The notes below the pieces were generated by a model. That model had not been told where the DNA came from, made no database searches, and worked only from the letters and a program-made list of their open reading frames with translations. Below are positions 1 through 10,929 of a stretch of DNA of 14,182 bases, in pieces; the first letter of the stretch is position 1; every line of letters begins with the position of its first letter. This DNA comes from JAAERC01 sp032123495 (GTDB lineage: Bacteria > Zixibacteria > MSB-5A5 > GN15 > PGXB01), in assembly GCA_032123495.1 (NCBI GenBank), contig JAQBFG010000090.1, forward strand, positions 1 to 14,182, given 5' to 3'. The position numbers and the translations under genes were made by a program.

Positions 1-3526
<3,526 letters not shown>

Positions 3527-3603
3527 TAAACTCCTTTTATATAATCACCGACAAGCGGTTTATATTTTCCAATAAATTTGCAAAACACCATTTTCATCAA
3601 TCT
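3527..3603 (-). other. rpoB-rpoC spacer with a short in-frame ORF ending on the rpoC start
   Basis: The 77-nt gap is not random stop-rich DNA. In the same frame as rpoB, two codons after its TAG, an ATG at 3597 opens 23 codons (beginning MKMVFCKFIG, lysine-rich). It ends at a TAA covering 3528-3526, whose last A is the A of the rpoC ATG (TAATG overlap). The ribosome-binding site of rpoC lies inside the last codons. The ATG has only a weak upstream GAG, so independent translation is doubtful. It may be a coupling peptide, a readthrough tail, or chance. Confidence 0.3.
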
Positions 3604-6600
3604 CTATTTTTCAAGCAATTTGACATCAAGTCCCAATGCCTGAAGTTCTTTAACCAGAACGTTAAACGATTCCGGAATCCCTGGTTCCGGAGGATTTTCA
3701 CCCTTAACAATCGCTTCATAAACCTTGCTTCGTCCGACAACATCGTCAGATTTAACGGTCAAAAGCTCCTGCAGTGCATAGGCGGCGCCATACGCCTCCA
3801 TTGCCCACACTTCCATTTCACCAAAACGCTGGCCGCCAAACTGCGCCTTGCCGCCCAAAGGCTGCTGGGTAACAAGACTGTATGGACCAATTGAGCGAGC
3901 GTGAATTTTATTATCCACCAGATGCAAAAGCTTCAATATATATATAATACCAACGGTAACTTCACTATCAAACGGCTTACCGGTATACCCATCATAAAGT
4001 GTGATTTTTCCACTTTCAGGAAGGTTCGCTTTTTTCAACATCTCCTTGATTTCAGGAAGTTTAGCACCATCAAATACCGGGGTCTTGACTTTTATATTTA
4101 GCTCTTTGGCGGCCCATCCCAGATGTGTTTCAAGAATCTGACCAACATTCATTCGAGACGGAACGCCCAACGGATTAAGCAGAATATCAATCGGAGTACC
4201 ATCCTTAAGATATGGCATATCCTCAATAGGAACGATCTTGGAAACAACACCTTTATTGCCATGACGGCCAGCCATTTTGTCGCCAACCGACAATTTTCTC
4301 CGAATGGCAACCTTAACCTTAACCAGTTGCTTAACTCCTGGAGGCAATTCGGCACCTCGGACAATCTTATCAACTTCGATATTCATGTCGGATTCGCGAG
4401 CAGCCAGAATCGCTTCGGCTTTCTTAATAATCTTATCTACCTTTTTATTTATCTTGGCATCATCACAATAACCATCGGCAGCGAAGGCAGAGTCAAAATC
4501 AAAAGTAGCCAGAAATTCTGCGTCGTATTTATGCCCGGCTCTAATCAAAATTGAATTATCAATCTTGGAGCGAATCGAATGACTGGTCTGATTATCCAGT
4601 GCCTCGCCCAGCTTTTTATTGCGATGCTCAATAATCTGAAGTCTTAATTTATTAAATGCCCTTTTTACCTGGGCTATTTCAGTTTTTTCATTTTTCTTGG
4701 CCTCGTCAGTTCTTTCTTTTCTGGAGAATATTTTGGTATCGATAACGACACCTTTCATCCCCGGCGGAGCCTTTAAGGACGCATCCTTAACATCTCCCGC
4801 CTTTTCACCAAAAATAGCACGGAGCAATCTTTCTTCAGGAGACAGCTCGGTTTCACCCTTAGGTGTCACCTTACCGACCAAAATATCACCAGCTTCGATT
4901 TCCGCGCCTGCCCTGACAATTCCTTTTTCGTCAAGATTGAGCAGCGCCTCCTCGGAAACGTTGGGAATTTCTCTGGTTATCTCTTCTGAACCGCGTTTGG
5001 TATCACGTACCTGCAGCTCATATTCTTCTATATGAAGCGAGGTAAAAATATCGTTCCGAATAAGTCTCTCCGAAATGATAATAGCATCCTCATAGTTATA
5101 TCCACGCCAAGGCATAAATGCGACTAAAACGTTAGAACCGAGCGCCAATTCGCCATTCTGCGTGGCTGGCCCGTCGGCTAAAACATCACCCTCCTCAACC
5201 AAATCGCCTTCTCTAACCAATGGCCTATAATCGATGCAGGTATCCTGATTAGATCGACGAAACTTAGTCAAGTTATATTCATCATTCTCCAAATATCCCA
5301 ATTCATCGGAATGTGACCGGGCATCAGGCTCAACAACAATTTTACTTGCAGAGGCATAAACTACTTTACCCGATTGTTCTGCGATTACGGCCGCTCCTGA
5401 ATCGGTAGCCGTCTTACGCTCCATACCGGTGCCAACCACCGGTGAATCAGTAATAAGAAGTGGAACTGCCTGACGCTGCATATTCGAGCCCATCAAGGCG
5501 CGGTTAGCATCGTCATGTTCCAAAAATGGAATAAGTGAGGCCGCAACAGAAACTATCTGCTTTGGTGAAACCTCTATATAATCTATTTTATCAGAAGTAA
5601 CAACCGGATAATCGGAACGACTTCTCGCTGTAATAAGCTGTTTTACCAACTCGCCTTTATCGTTGATCTCTTCATCGGCCTGAGCAATAATAAACCGATC
5701 TTCTGCATCAGCCGACAAGTAAGTAACTTCGTCGGTTAATTTGCTGTTATTTACTTTTCTATAAGGGGTCTCAAGAAAGCCATATTTATTAATCCGGGCA
5801 AAAGTCGCCAGATATGCTATCAATCCAATATTGGGACCTTCAGGGGTTTCAATCGGACAGAGCCTGCCATAATGAGTGTGATGAACATCACGGACTTCAA
5901 AGCCAGCTCTCTCACGAGTAAGACCGCCCGGTCCAAGAGCCGAGAGACGGCGCTTATGAGTTAATTCGGAGAGCGGGTTGGTTTGATCCATAAATTGCGA
6001 TAGCTGCGATGAGCCAAAAAAGGTCTCTACTACAGCCGAAACAGTACGAGCATTTATCAGAAGTTGCGGCGTAACGCCCTCGGAGTCTTTGAGCGACAAT
6101 CTTTCCCTGATAGATTTAGCCACTCTTGAAAGGCCAACAGAAAACAAATTGGCAAGCAGTTCCCCTATTGTCCTGGCGCGTCTATTACCAAGGTGATCAA
6201 TATCATCAAGGAATCCCCGTCCATTACGCAGATCCATCAAATATGTAATAATTGCTTTAAAATCTTTAATATCCAGAACGGTCGTAGACAATGGAATATC
6301 AAGCCCCAGCCGCTGATTAATCATATACCGGCCGACTTCACCAAGATCATATCTTTTGGTATTAAAAAATAGCCGTTCAACCAAAGCCTCAGCAATCTGC
6401 ATCGTCGGCGGATCGCCCGGCCTTAGCAAAGAATAAATTTTACCGAGTGCTTCTTCGCGGGATTTAGTTGCATCTTTGTTAATAGTATTGATAATCACAA
6501 GAGCATCACGCGAATTTTCTTTAACCACAATAGTAATCTTTTTTATTTTTGCTTCTTTGATAGTGGCCAGAAGATCTTCAGTGATTAATTCACAGGCGGC

Positions 6601-7374
6601 GGCGATAATCTCGCCGGTTTTTTTATCAATAATCGATTCGGCAAGGTGATGATCAATTAAATCTTCATCCTTGACACTCGATAGAGTTATCGTTTCAATT
6701 TTATAAAAAGTACTGAGTAATTCTTCATCAGTTGCATAACCGATCGCACGAAGTAAAGTCGTGATCGGTACTTTGCGCCTGGAATCGATAGTAACATACA
6801 TGATATCATTAATATCAATTTTAAACTCAAGCCAACTTCCTCGATAAGGAATAATTCGAGCAGAATAGAGCAGTTTTCCGTTAGGATGAGTGCTTTCATT
6901 AAAAAAGACACCGGGTGAACGATGCAATTGGCCCACAATCACTCGCTCGGAACCATTAACTACAAAAGTTCCCCAGCGGGTTATTAAAGGCAGTTCGCCC
7001 AGATAAACATCCTGCTCTATAATATCTTTGACCTCTTTTTTATCCTCTTCACCTTCTTTTGTAATCAGCCTCAAGGTTGCACGAAGCGGAACCGCATTGG
7101 TCATATTCCTTTCGCGACATTCATCAATAGAATATCTCGGTTTCCCCAGAGAATAGCTGACAAACTCCATAGAATGATTTTTCTTAATATCAGTAACAGG
7201 AAAAATGTCATTAAAAATTTGTTGCAGGCCCTGATTTTCCCTCTTATCTGGCGGGGTATTTTGTTGCAGAAAATGCTCATAGGACTCCAGCTGAACGTCC
7301 AGCAAATTCGGCATAGCAACCGCATCTACTCTACTCCCGTATGTCAGTACTCCCTGTTTTTCTACGAGTGCCAA
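3604..7374 (-). CDS. rpoB: DNA-directed RNA polymerase subunit beta
   Basis: This is the beta subunit of RNA polymerase core, which lines the active-site cleft and binds rifamycins. It has 1256 residues with the chosen start, shorter than E. coli (1342). The rifampicin pocket motif GSSQLSQFMDQTNPLSELT is intact. Asp463, His473 and Ser478 match E. coli D516, H526 and S531, so no classical resistance change is visible. ERAGFEVRDVHHTHYGRLCP follows. GYNYEDAIIISERL, the MAGRHGNKGVVSKI motif near residue 1025, and the C-terminal GQRFGEMEVWAMEAYGAA are all present. A single SI1-like module (around AESIIDKKTGEIIAAA) and a long charged helical insert rich in Lys/Glu before LPPGVKQLVKV resemble the E. 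coli insertions in reduced form. The start is a TTG at 7374, 8 nt from a strong GGAGG. A more upstream TTG at 7389 overlaps that site and is unlikely. No in-frame ATG occurs near the beginning. Confidence 0.98.
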   Translation of the reverse strand: MALVEKQGVLTYGSRVDAVAMPNLLDVQLESYEHFLQQNTPPDKRENQGLQQIFNDIFPVTDIKKNHSMEFVSYSLGKPRYSIDECRERNMTNAVPLRATLRLITKEGEEDKKEVKDIIEQDVYLGELPLITRWGTFVVNGSERVIVGQLHRSPGVFFNESTHPNGKLLYSARIIPYRGSWLEFKIDINDIMYVTIDSRRKVPITTLLRAIGYATDEELLSTFYKIETITLSSVKDEDLIDHHLAESIIDKKTGEIIAAACELITEDLLATIKEAKIKKITIVVKENSRDALVIINTINKDATKSREEALGKIYSLLRPGDPPTMQIAEALVERLFFNTKRYDLGEVGRYMINQRLGLDIPLSTTVLDIKDFKAIITYLMDLRNGRGFLDDIDHLGNRRARTIGELLANLFSVGLSRVAKSIRERLSLKDSEGVTPQLLINARTVSAVVETFFGSSQLSQFMDQTNPLSELTHKRRLSALGPGGLTRERAGFEVRDVHHTHYGRLCPIETPEGPNIGLIAYLATFARINKYGFLETPYRKVNNSKLTDEVTYLSADAEDRFIIAQADEEINDKGELVKQLITARSRSDYPVVTSDKIDYIEVSPKQIVSVAASLIPFLEHDDANRALMGSNMQRQAVPLLITDSPVVGTGMERKTATDSGAAVIAEQSGKVVYASASKIVVEPDARSHSDELGYLENDEYNLTKFRRSNQDTCIDYRPLVREGDLVEEGDVLADGPATQNGELALGSNVLVAFMPWRGYNYEDAIIISERLIRNDIFTSLHIEEYELQVRDTKRGSEEITREIPNVSEEALLNLDEKGIVRAGAEIEAGDILVGKVTPKGETELSPEERLLRAIFGEKAGDVKDASLKAPPGMKGVVIDTKIFSRKERTDEAKKNEKTEIAQVKRAFNKLRLQIIEHRNKKLGEALDNQTSHSIRSKIDNSILIRAGHKYDAEFLATFDFDSAFAADGYCDDAKINKKVDKIIKKAEAILAARESDMNIEVDKIVRGAELPPGVKQLVKVKVAIRRKLSVGDKMAGRHGNKGVVSKIVPIEDMPYLKDGTPIDILLNPLGVPSRMNVGQILETHLGWAAKELNIKVKTPVFDGAKLPEIKEMLKKANLPESGKITLYDGYTGKPFDSEVTVGIIYILKLLHLVDNKIHARSIGPYSLVTQQPLGGKAQFGGQRFGEMEVWAMEAYGAAYALQELLTVKSDDVVGRSKVYEAIVKGENPPEPGIPESFNVLVKELQALGLDVKLLEK

Positions 7375-7382
7375 ATCAATAT

Positions 7383-7387
7383 CCTCC
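7383..7387 (-). promoter_or_regulatory. Ribosome binding site deciding the rpoB start
   Basis: A perfect GGAGG (minus strand) ends 8 nt before the TTG at 7374. It lies immediately after the T of another in-frame TTG at 7389, which therefore cannot use it. This fixes the likely rpoB start at 7374 and makes it a non-ATG start on a highly expressed essential gene. Confidence 0.75.
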
Positions 7388-7425
7388 AATAATACTTAAA
7401 GGCATGATATCACTAACTTCATTGT

Positions 7426-7491
7426 TTAAAACAGATTTTAATTGGGACAACTATAAATGCAAATAAACCGCATTCGGCGAATCTGTTTTAA
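7426..7491 (-). repeat. 12-bp inverted repeat in rpoB leader
   Basis: Arms at 7480-7491 and 7426-7437 are perfectly complementary (minus strand TTAAAACAGATT and AATCTGTTTTAA) around a 42-nt loop. The loop itself can form small stems (CCG/CGG, AATGC/GCATT). It lies about 50 nt before the rpoB start, between it and the hairpin at 7564-7587. There is no U-tract typical of a terminator. It may be a long-range leader helix; the arms are AT-rich, so chance cannot be excluded. Confidence 0.45.
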
Positions 7492-7549
7492 CTTTCGTTT
7501 TCTCCCGACAAATCAATGCCTGCGGAGCTTTTCCTCTACAGAACTTTCG

Positions 7550-7594
7550 CCGGACATTGTCATCGGTTTGGGCGAGAGCCCAAACCGTATCCGG
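7550..7594 (-). promoter_or_regulatory. Strong hairpin in the rplL-rpoB spacer (possible processing or attenuation site)
   Basis: The core at 7564-7587 is a perfect 10-bp inverted repeat, CGGTTTGGGC and GCCCAAACCG, closing a 4-nt loop. An outer 5-bp pairing, CCGGA (7594-7590) with TCCGG (7554-7550), could extend it across an asymmetric internal loop (2 nt versus 9 nt). No run of U follows on either strand, so it is not a standard intrinsic terminator. In E. coli the rplL-rpoB spacer holds an attenuator and an RNase III cleavage site; a similar job here is inference from position and structure. Confidence 0.65.
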
Positions 7595-7639
7595 TAAAAA
7601 CAACCTTAGAACTAAAAAGTTCCCTTTTCCAAAAATACT

Positions 7640-8017
7640 TTATTTAATCTCTACCTGCGCTCCGACTTCCTGAAGTTTCTCAACAGCCGCTTTGGCTTCA
7701 TCTTCAGAAATGCCTTCCTTGACCTTGGACGGGGCTTCATCAACCACCGCTTTGGCTTCCTTCAATCCCAAGCCGGTCAATTCGCGCACGACCTTAATAA
7801 CCTGAATTTTCTTATCGCCACAAGCATTTAACATGACGGTAAACTCTGTCTGAGCTTCAACTTCGGCGGCAGCAACAGCGACAGGAGCCGCAGCCACGGC
7901 AGCCATAGGTGTTACACCAAATTTATCCTGAATGGCCTTGGACAAGTCTGCCAGGTCCATAGCCGATAATGTCGATATCTTTTCGACGATCTCTTCGATA
8001 ACCTTATTCTCTGACAC
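7640..8017 (-). CDS. rplL: 50S ribosomal protein L7/L12
   Basis: This is the multicopy stalk protein that binds L10 and recruits translational GTPases (EF-Tu, EF-G, IF2, RF3). It has 125 residues, close to the family norm. The N-terminal dimerisation helices (about 1-33) are followed by an Ala/Val/Pro-rich hinge (about 37-53). The globular C-terminal domain carries GDKKIQVIKVVRELTGLGLKEAKAVV, the factor-binding helices. The start is GTG at 8017 (SENKVIEEIVEKIS follows), with AGGA 8 nt upstream. It lies between rplJ (129-nt structured gap) and rpoB (265-nt gap). Confidence 0.98.
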   Translation of the reverse strand: MSENKVIEEIVEKISTLSAMDLADLSKAIQDKFGVTPMAAVAAAPVAVAAAEVEAQTEFTVMLNACGDKKIQVIKVVRELTGLGLKEAKAVVDEAPSKVKEGISEDEAKAAVEKLQEVGAQVEIK

Positions 8018-8064
8018 TTTTTCTATCCTTTCGATACTTCAGTTCAATTTAATCTGTGTTACCT

Positions 8065-8104
8065 CAAATCAAATGGGTGGGCGCCCACTTAGAAGCATGA
8101 TTTG
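8065..8104 (-). promoter_or_regulatory. Stem-loop in the rplJ-rplL spacer
   Basis: A 7-bp outer helix, CAAATCA (8104-8098) with TGATTTG (8071-8065), encloses 26 nt that contain a perfect 12-bp palindrome, GTGGGCGCCCAC (8077-8088). The GC-rich palindrome stands out from AT-rich surroundings. It lies about 48 nt before the rplL GTG, so it does not cover the ribosome-binding site. No U-tract follows. Because L12 is needed in several copies per ribosome while L10 is needed in one, structure here could influence relative expression or mRNA ends; that is inference. Confidence 0.55.
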
Positions 8105-8146
8105 TATAACCACAAAATACCCAAATTATTTCTATCCTCTATACTT

Positions 8147-8662
8147 TTATGCTTTGGATGCTCCCAGGGCATCCAAAGTTGCAAACAACTCATTAAAAAC
8201 AGCATCCAAAGATGACACAATATTACTTATTGGTGCCTCAACCGACATAATTATTTGTGAAAGTAATACTTCACGCGACGGCAGATCCGCCAGACGAGTG
8301 ATTTCAACTCCAGGAAATAACTGGCCATCAAAAACAAACGCCTTGATGATCGGTTTTTTAATGTCTTTAAAAGACTTATAAAGTATTTTTGCCGCAATTG
8401 TCGGGTCATCGGCTCCAAATGCCAGAGCTGTCTGCCCCTGAAAATATTCAACGATATTTTCCATTCCAGCATCAGTGGCAGCTATTTTCATTAAAGTATT
8501 CTTAGCAACAATATATTTGACTGAATTTTCTCTTAAATTTTTCCGAAGCGCTGTAATATCGGCAACATTTAATCCAGTATAGTCAGTGACAAAGACAGAA
8601 GAAGTTGTTTCCATCAAATCTTTGAGTTCACCTACAGCTTTTATTTTTTCCGGTTTTGCCAT
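8147..8662 (-). CDS. rplJ: 50S ribosomal protein L10
   Basis: L10 anchors the L7/L12 dimers to the 23S rRNA at the stalk base. The 171 residues are within the family range. The N-terminal rRNA-binding domain shows FVTDYTGLNVADITALRKNLRE and YIVAKNTLMKIA (about residues 24-62). The C-terminal part, about 140-171, is a helix that would carry L12 dimers. The start is ATG at 8662, with GAGGA 7 nt upstream; the site begins within the rplA TAG stop. Only 11 nt separate it from rplA, leaving no space for the long L10 leader RNA used for autoregulation in E. coli and Bacillus. Confidence 0.98.
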   Translation of the reverse strand: MAKPEKIKAVGELKDLMETTSSVFVTDYTGLNVADITALRKNLRENSVKYIVAKNTLMKIAATDAGMENIVEYFQGQTALAFGADDPTIAAKILYKSFKDIKKPIIKAFVFDGQLFPGVEITRLADLPSREVLLSQIIMSVEAPISNIVSSLDAVFNELFATLDALGASKA

Positions 8663-8673
8663 AATCAGATCCT

Positions 8674-9378
8674 CTATCTCTTCAATTCAGCCATCAGGCT
8701 TTGGTGATCAAGTTTAAGTCCCACACCCATGGTTGAACTAATTGAAATACCCTTCATATAGGTTCCTTTTGCAGAGGCCGGTTTGGCCTTAACCAGAGCG
8801 CTAATAAAAGTCTTAATATTTTCAGCAATATTTTCTTCAGTGAAAGAGAGCTTTCCAACGCCAATCGCAATATTAGCCTGTTTGTCAACACGATATTCGA
8901 TTCGCCCGGCTTTAAGCTCTTTTACTGTTCGGGAAATATCCATAGTGACGGTTCCGGCCTTCGGATTTGGCATCAATCCTCTTGAACCAAGAATTTTGCC
9001 CAAACGACCAATAATTTTCATCATATCGGGAGTTGCGACAGCGACGTCAAAATCGAGCCAACCACCCTGAATTTTTTCGACAATATCATCGGTCCCGACA
9101 AAATCGGCGCCAGCTTCTTTTGCTTCGGTTTCCTTATCGCCAGCAGCAAAAACAAGGACCCGCACCTTTTTGCCGGTTCCATTCGGAAGAGCTACCGTGC
9201 CACGAACCATCTGATCGGCGTGCTTGGGATTAACACCCAATCGAGCAACAATTTCAACAGTTTCATCAAACTTGCAGAAGCTGTTTTCTTTAATAGTTTT
9301 AATTGCCTCTTCGAGTGAGTACCGCTTGGTACGGTCAACCTTCTCCCGAACTTCGGTCAGTTTTTTTGATCTTTTCAT
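8674..9378 (-). CDS. rplA: 50S ribosomal protein L1
   Basis: L1 forms the mobile stalk near the E site that interacts with deacylated tRNA. In many bacteria it also represses its own operon by binding the mRNA. The 234 residues match the family length. Visible motifs include KFDETVEIVARLGVNPKHADQ near the start, the GSRGLMPNPKAGTVT loop near the middle, and the C-terminal GTYMKGISISSTMGVGLKLD. The start is ATG at 9378, 4 nt after a GGAG, with MKRSKKLTE. It follows rplK by 62 nt and is tightly coupled to rplJ. Confidence 0.98.
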   Translation of the reverse strand: MKRSKKLTEVREKVDRTKRYSLEEAIKTIKENSFCKFDETVEIVARLGVNPKHADQMVRGTVALPNGTGKKVRVLVFAAGDKETEAKEAGADFVGTDDIVEKIQGGWLDFDVAVATPDMMKIIGRLGKILGSRGLMPNPKAGTVTMDISRTVKELKAGRIEYRVDKQANIAIGVGKLSFTEENIAENIKTFISALVKAKPASAKGTYMKGISISSTMGVGLKLDHQSLMAELKR

Positions 9379-9440
9379 AAGACTCCTATTCTCCCTGCAG
9401 TGACCAATTATGATAAAAGCAGGTACTAACGAATTAATAT

Positions 9441-9866
9441 TTACCCTTGTATCTCAATGCCCATCGAACGAGCAGTGCCCAAAACCATCGACATAGCTGT
9501 TTCGATAGTGGCGGCATTCAAATCTTCCATCTTGGTCTCAGCAATTTCTTTGACCATTTTCATCGTTACCTTACCGATTTTCAACCGATTCGGCTCTCCC
9601 GATGCCTTTGGTATTCCGGCCATCTTTTTTAGCAAGACTGCCGCCGGGGGAGTTTTAGTTATAAAGCTGAATGTTTTATCTTTATAAACCGAAATCACTA
9701 CCGGAGTCAGAATACCGCCAAGACTCTGGGTCTTGGCATTAAATGCTTTACAAAATTCCATAATATTAACACCATGCTGACCCAATGCCGGACCAACAGG
9801 CGGAGCCGGATTTGCATTCCCGGCCGGAATCTGAAGCTTTATCGTCGTTTCAACTTTCTTTGCCAA
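9441..9866 (-). CDS. rplK: 50S ribosomal protein L11
   Basis: L11 binds the GTPase-associated centre of 23S rRNA and is the site of thiopeptide action. The 141 residues equal the usual length. The N-terminal domain begins MAKKVETTIKLQIPAG and carries the proline-rich PAPPVGPALGQHGVNIMEF; the C-terminal rRNA-binding domain includes KTPPAAVLLKKMAG. The start is TTG at 9866, 7 nt after GGAG. A longer reading from 9950 would overlap nusG and adds an unrelated leader, so it was rejected. The 37-nt gap to nusG leaves little room for an L1-binding leader. Confidence 0.97.
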   Translation of the reverse strand: MAKKVETTIKLQIPAGNANPAPPVGPALGQHGVNIMEFCKAFNAKTQSLGGILTPVVISVYKDKTFSFITKTPPAAVLLKKMAGIPKASGEPNRLKIGKVTMKMVKEIAETKMEDLNAATIETAMSMVLGTARSMGIEIQG

Positions 9867-9903
9867 TTTATTTCTCCACAACTCTCTATATAATGAGTAA
9901 ACC

Positions 9904-10446
9904 TTATGATTTTTGTTTTGCCTTTTCAATCTGAAGGAAATCAAGTTCAACCGGCGTTGGACGACCGAAAATTGAAACCATCACCTTTATCTTCTTTCGC
10001 TCCATATTAACCTCACTGACAGAACCCGAAAAATCTGCAAAAGGTCCATCAATGACCTTGACAGAGTCGCCGGCCTGGAACGGAACATCAACGATCTCAG
10101 CTTCGCGTGAGCTATCAACCTGTCCCATGATCCTATCAACTTCAACCTGCTTGAGCGGATTTGGCTTGCCGCCAGCACCAACAAAGTTGGTTATACTCGG
10201 CGTTGAGATTACCAGATTCTGAGTTACGCGATCCAGTTCCATCTCAACCAAAATATAGCTCGGAAGAAATTTCTTGGTCGAAGTCGACCTTTTTCCTTGC
10301 TTCATTTCGGTCACCTGTTCAGTTGGAATCAGGACCTCGCCGAATCTGTCTTGAACACCAGCTGTTTCTATGGCCGATTCAAGATATCTTTTGGCCTTTT
10401 GCTCATGGCCGGAATAAGTATGCACAACATACCAATGAAGCGACAT
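9904..10446 (-). CDS. nusG: Transcription termination/antitermination factor NusG
   Basis: NusG binds RNA polymerase through its N-terminal NGN domain, and Rho or ribosomal protein S10 through its KOW domain. It has 180 residues. The NGN domain starts HWYVVHTYSGHEQKAKRYLE and includes KFLPSYILVEMEL and the TNFVGAGGKPNPL segment. The KOW domain appears as FQAGDSVKVIDGPFADFSG in the last third. The start is ATG at 10446, 9 nt after AAGGAA, which begins within the TAA stop of secE. A TTG seven codons earlier would overlap the secE stop and was not chosen. secE and nusG are 13 nt apart, the usual pairing. Confidence 0.97.
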   Translation of the reverse strand: MSLHWYVVHTYSGHEQKAKRYLESAIETAGVQDRFGEVLIPTEQVTEMKQGKRSTSTKKFLPSYILVEMELDRVTQNLVISTPSITNFVGAGGKPNPLKQVEVDRIMGQVDSSREAEIVDVPFQAGDSVKVIDGPFADFSGSVSEVNMERKKIKVMVSIFGRPTPVELDFLQIEKAKQKS

Positions 10447-10459
10447 ATTATCTGATTCC

Positions 10460-10642
10460 TTATCCAAATATTGTTCGCGTGGCCAGCGTCAGAAGCCTGT
10501 CAACAAACCCAATAAAAATCGAAATAATAAAAGTTACCACTACTGTAACAATAGTTGAACCAATTAGTTCGCTTCTGGATGGCCAGGTCACCTTATCAAG
10601 TTCTGCTCTGACTTCTTTCAAAAATTTAATTATCTTACCCAA
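10460..10642 (-). CDS. secE: Preprotein translocase subunit SecE
   Basis: SecE is the clamp subunit of the inner-membrane SecYEG translocon. The 60 residues correspond to the minimal single-span form. The amphipathic N-terminal helix carries FLKEVRAELDKVTWPSRSEL (conserved E-L-x-K-V-x-W-P), followed by one hydrophobic membrane segment at about residues 27-50. The start is TTG at 10642, 7 nt after AAGGAA; an in-frame TAA lies 15 nt upstream and no ATG or GTG is available, so TTG is the only candidate. It follows the tRNA-Trp gene by 25 nt. Confidence 0.95.
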   Translation of the reverse strand: MGKIIKFLKEVRAELDKVTWPSRSELIGSTIVTVVVTFIISIFIGFVDRLLTLATRTIFG

Positions 10643-10667
10643 AGTCTTGTTCCTTTAGTAACAATAG

Positions 10668-10741
10668 CAGGCCAGGAGGGACTTGAACCCCCAGCATCCG
10701 GTTTTGGAGACCGGCGCTCTACCAATTGGAGCTACTGGCCT
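10668..10741 (-). tRNA. trnW: tRNA-Trp (anticodon CCA)
   Basis: This is a complete 74-nt cloverleaf. The acceptor stem is AGGCCAG with CTGGCCT, the D-stem GCTC with GAGC, and the anticodon stem CCGGT with ACCGG around loop CTCCAAA. The T-stem is GGGGG with CCCTC (one G-U pair) around TTCAAGT. The discriminator base is G and the first pair A-U, both tryptophan identity elements in E. coli. The 3' CCA is not encoded (the next bases are CTA), so it must be added by CCA-adding enzyme. It sits inside the operon, 19 nt after rpmG and 25 nt before secE, so processing by RNase P and a 3' nuclease would cut the long transcript here. Confidence 0.97.
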
Positions 10742-10760
10742 GTAATCTATATACATTCTG

Positions 10761-10913
10761 CTATCTGGTTTCCTTATGGACAACGTGCTTGCCGCAATTT
10801 GGACAATATTTCCGATACTCCACCCTTTCAGGATGAAGTTTCTTATTTTTCGTCATATTATAGTTGCGCCTCTTGCACTCAATACAGCCGAGTATAATCT
10901 TATCTCTTGGCAT
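10761..10913 (-). CDS. rpmG: 50S ribosomal protein L33 (zinc-ribbon form)
   Basis: L33 is a small 50S protein near the E site. The 50 residues begin MPRDKIILGCIECKRRNY and include TKNKK, then YCPNCGKH. Two CxxC pairs (Cys10/13 and Cys37/40) make this the zinc-binding (C+) type. The start is ATG at 10913, 16 nt after the tuf stop, with AAGG only 2 nt upstream, so initiation may depend on coupling with tuf. It is placed between tuf and tRNA-Trp, an order also known in other phyla. Confidence 0.95.
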   Translation of the reverse strand: MPRDKIILGCIECKRRNYNMTKNKKLHPERVEYRKYCPNCGKHVVHKETR

Positions 10914-10929
10914 AACCTTGATCTACTTT

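Noticed and set aside
7440..7470. Possible rpoB promoter with a TATAGT -10 element on the minus strand
   Set aside because: No acceptable -35 lies 16-18 nt upstream, and AT-rich leader sequence easily yields such a match. The promoter consensus of this lineage is unknown.
7564..7587. Intrinsic terminator between rplL and rpoB
   Set aside because: The hairpin is strong but no U-rich run follows on the minus strand (next bases ATGACAATG) and none on the plus strand.
8069..8098. Nine-codon ATG ORF inside the rplJ-rplL spacer
   Set aside because: No ribosome-binding site precedes it and it falls within the stem-loop; too short to support.
7932..8381. 149-codon plus-strand open frame across rplL, the spacer and rplJ
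   Set aside because: It is antisense to two conserved ribosomal protein genes and to a structured spacer, with no recognisable protein features.
9394..9423. Small CCTGC/GCAGG stem in the rplK-rplA spacer as an L1-binding site
   Set aside because: Only 5 bp around a 20-nt loop and no visible match to the 23S rRNA L1 site; chance is likely.
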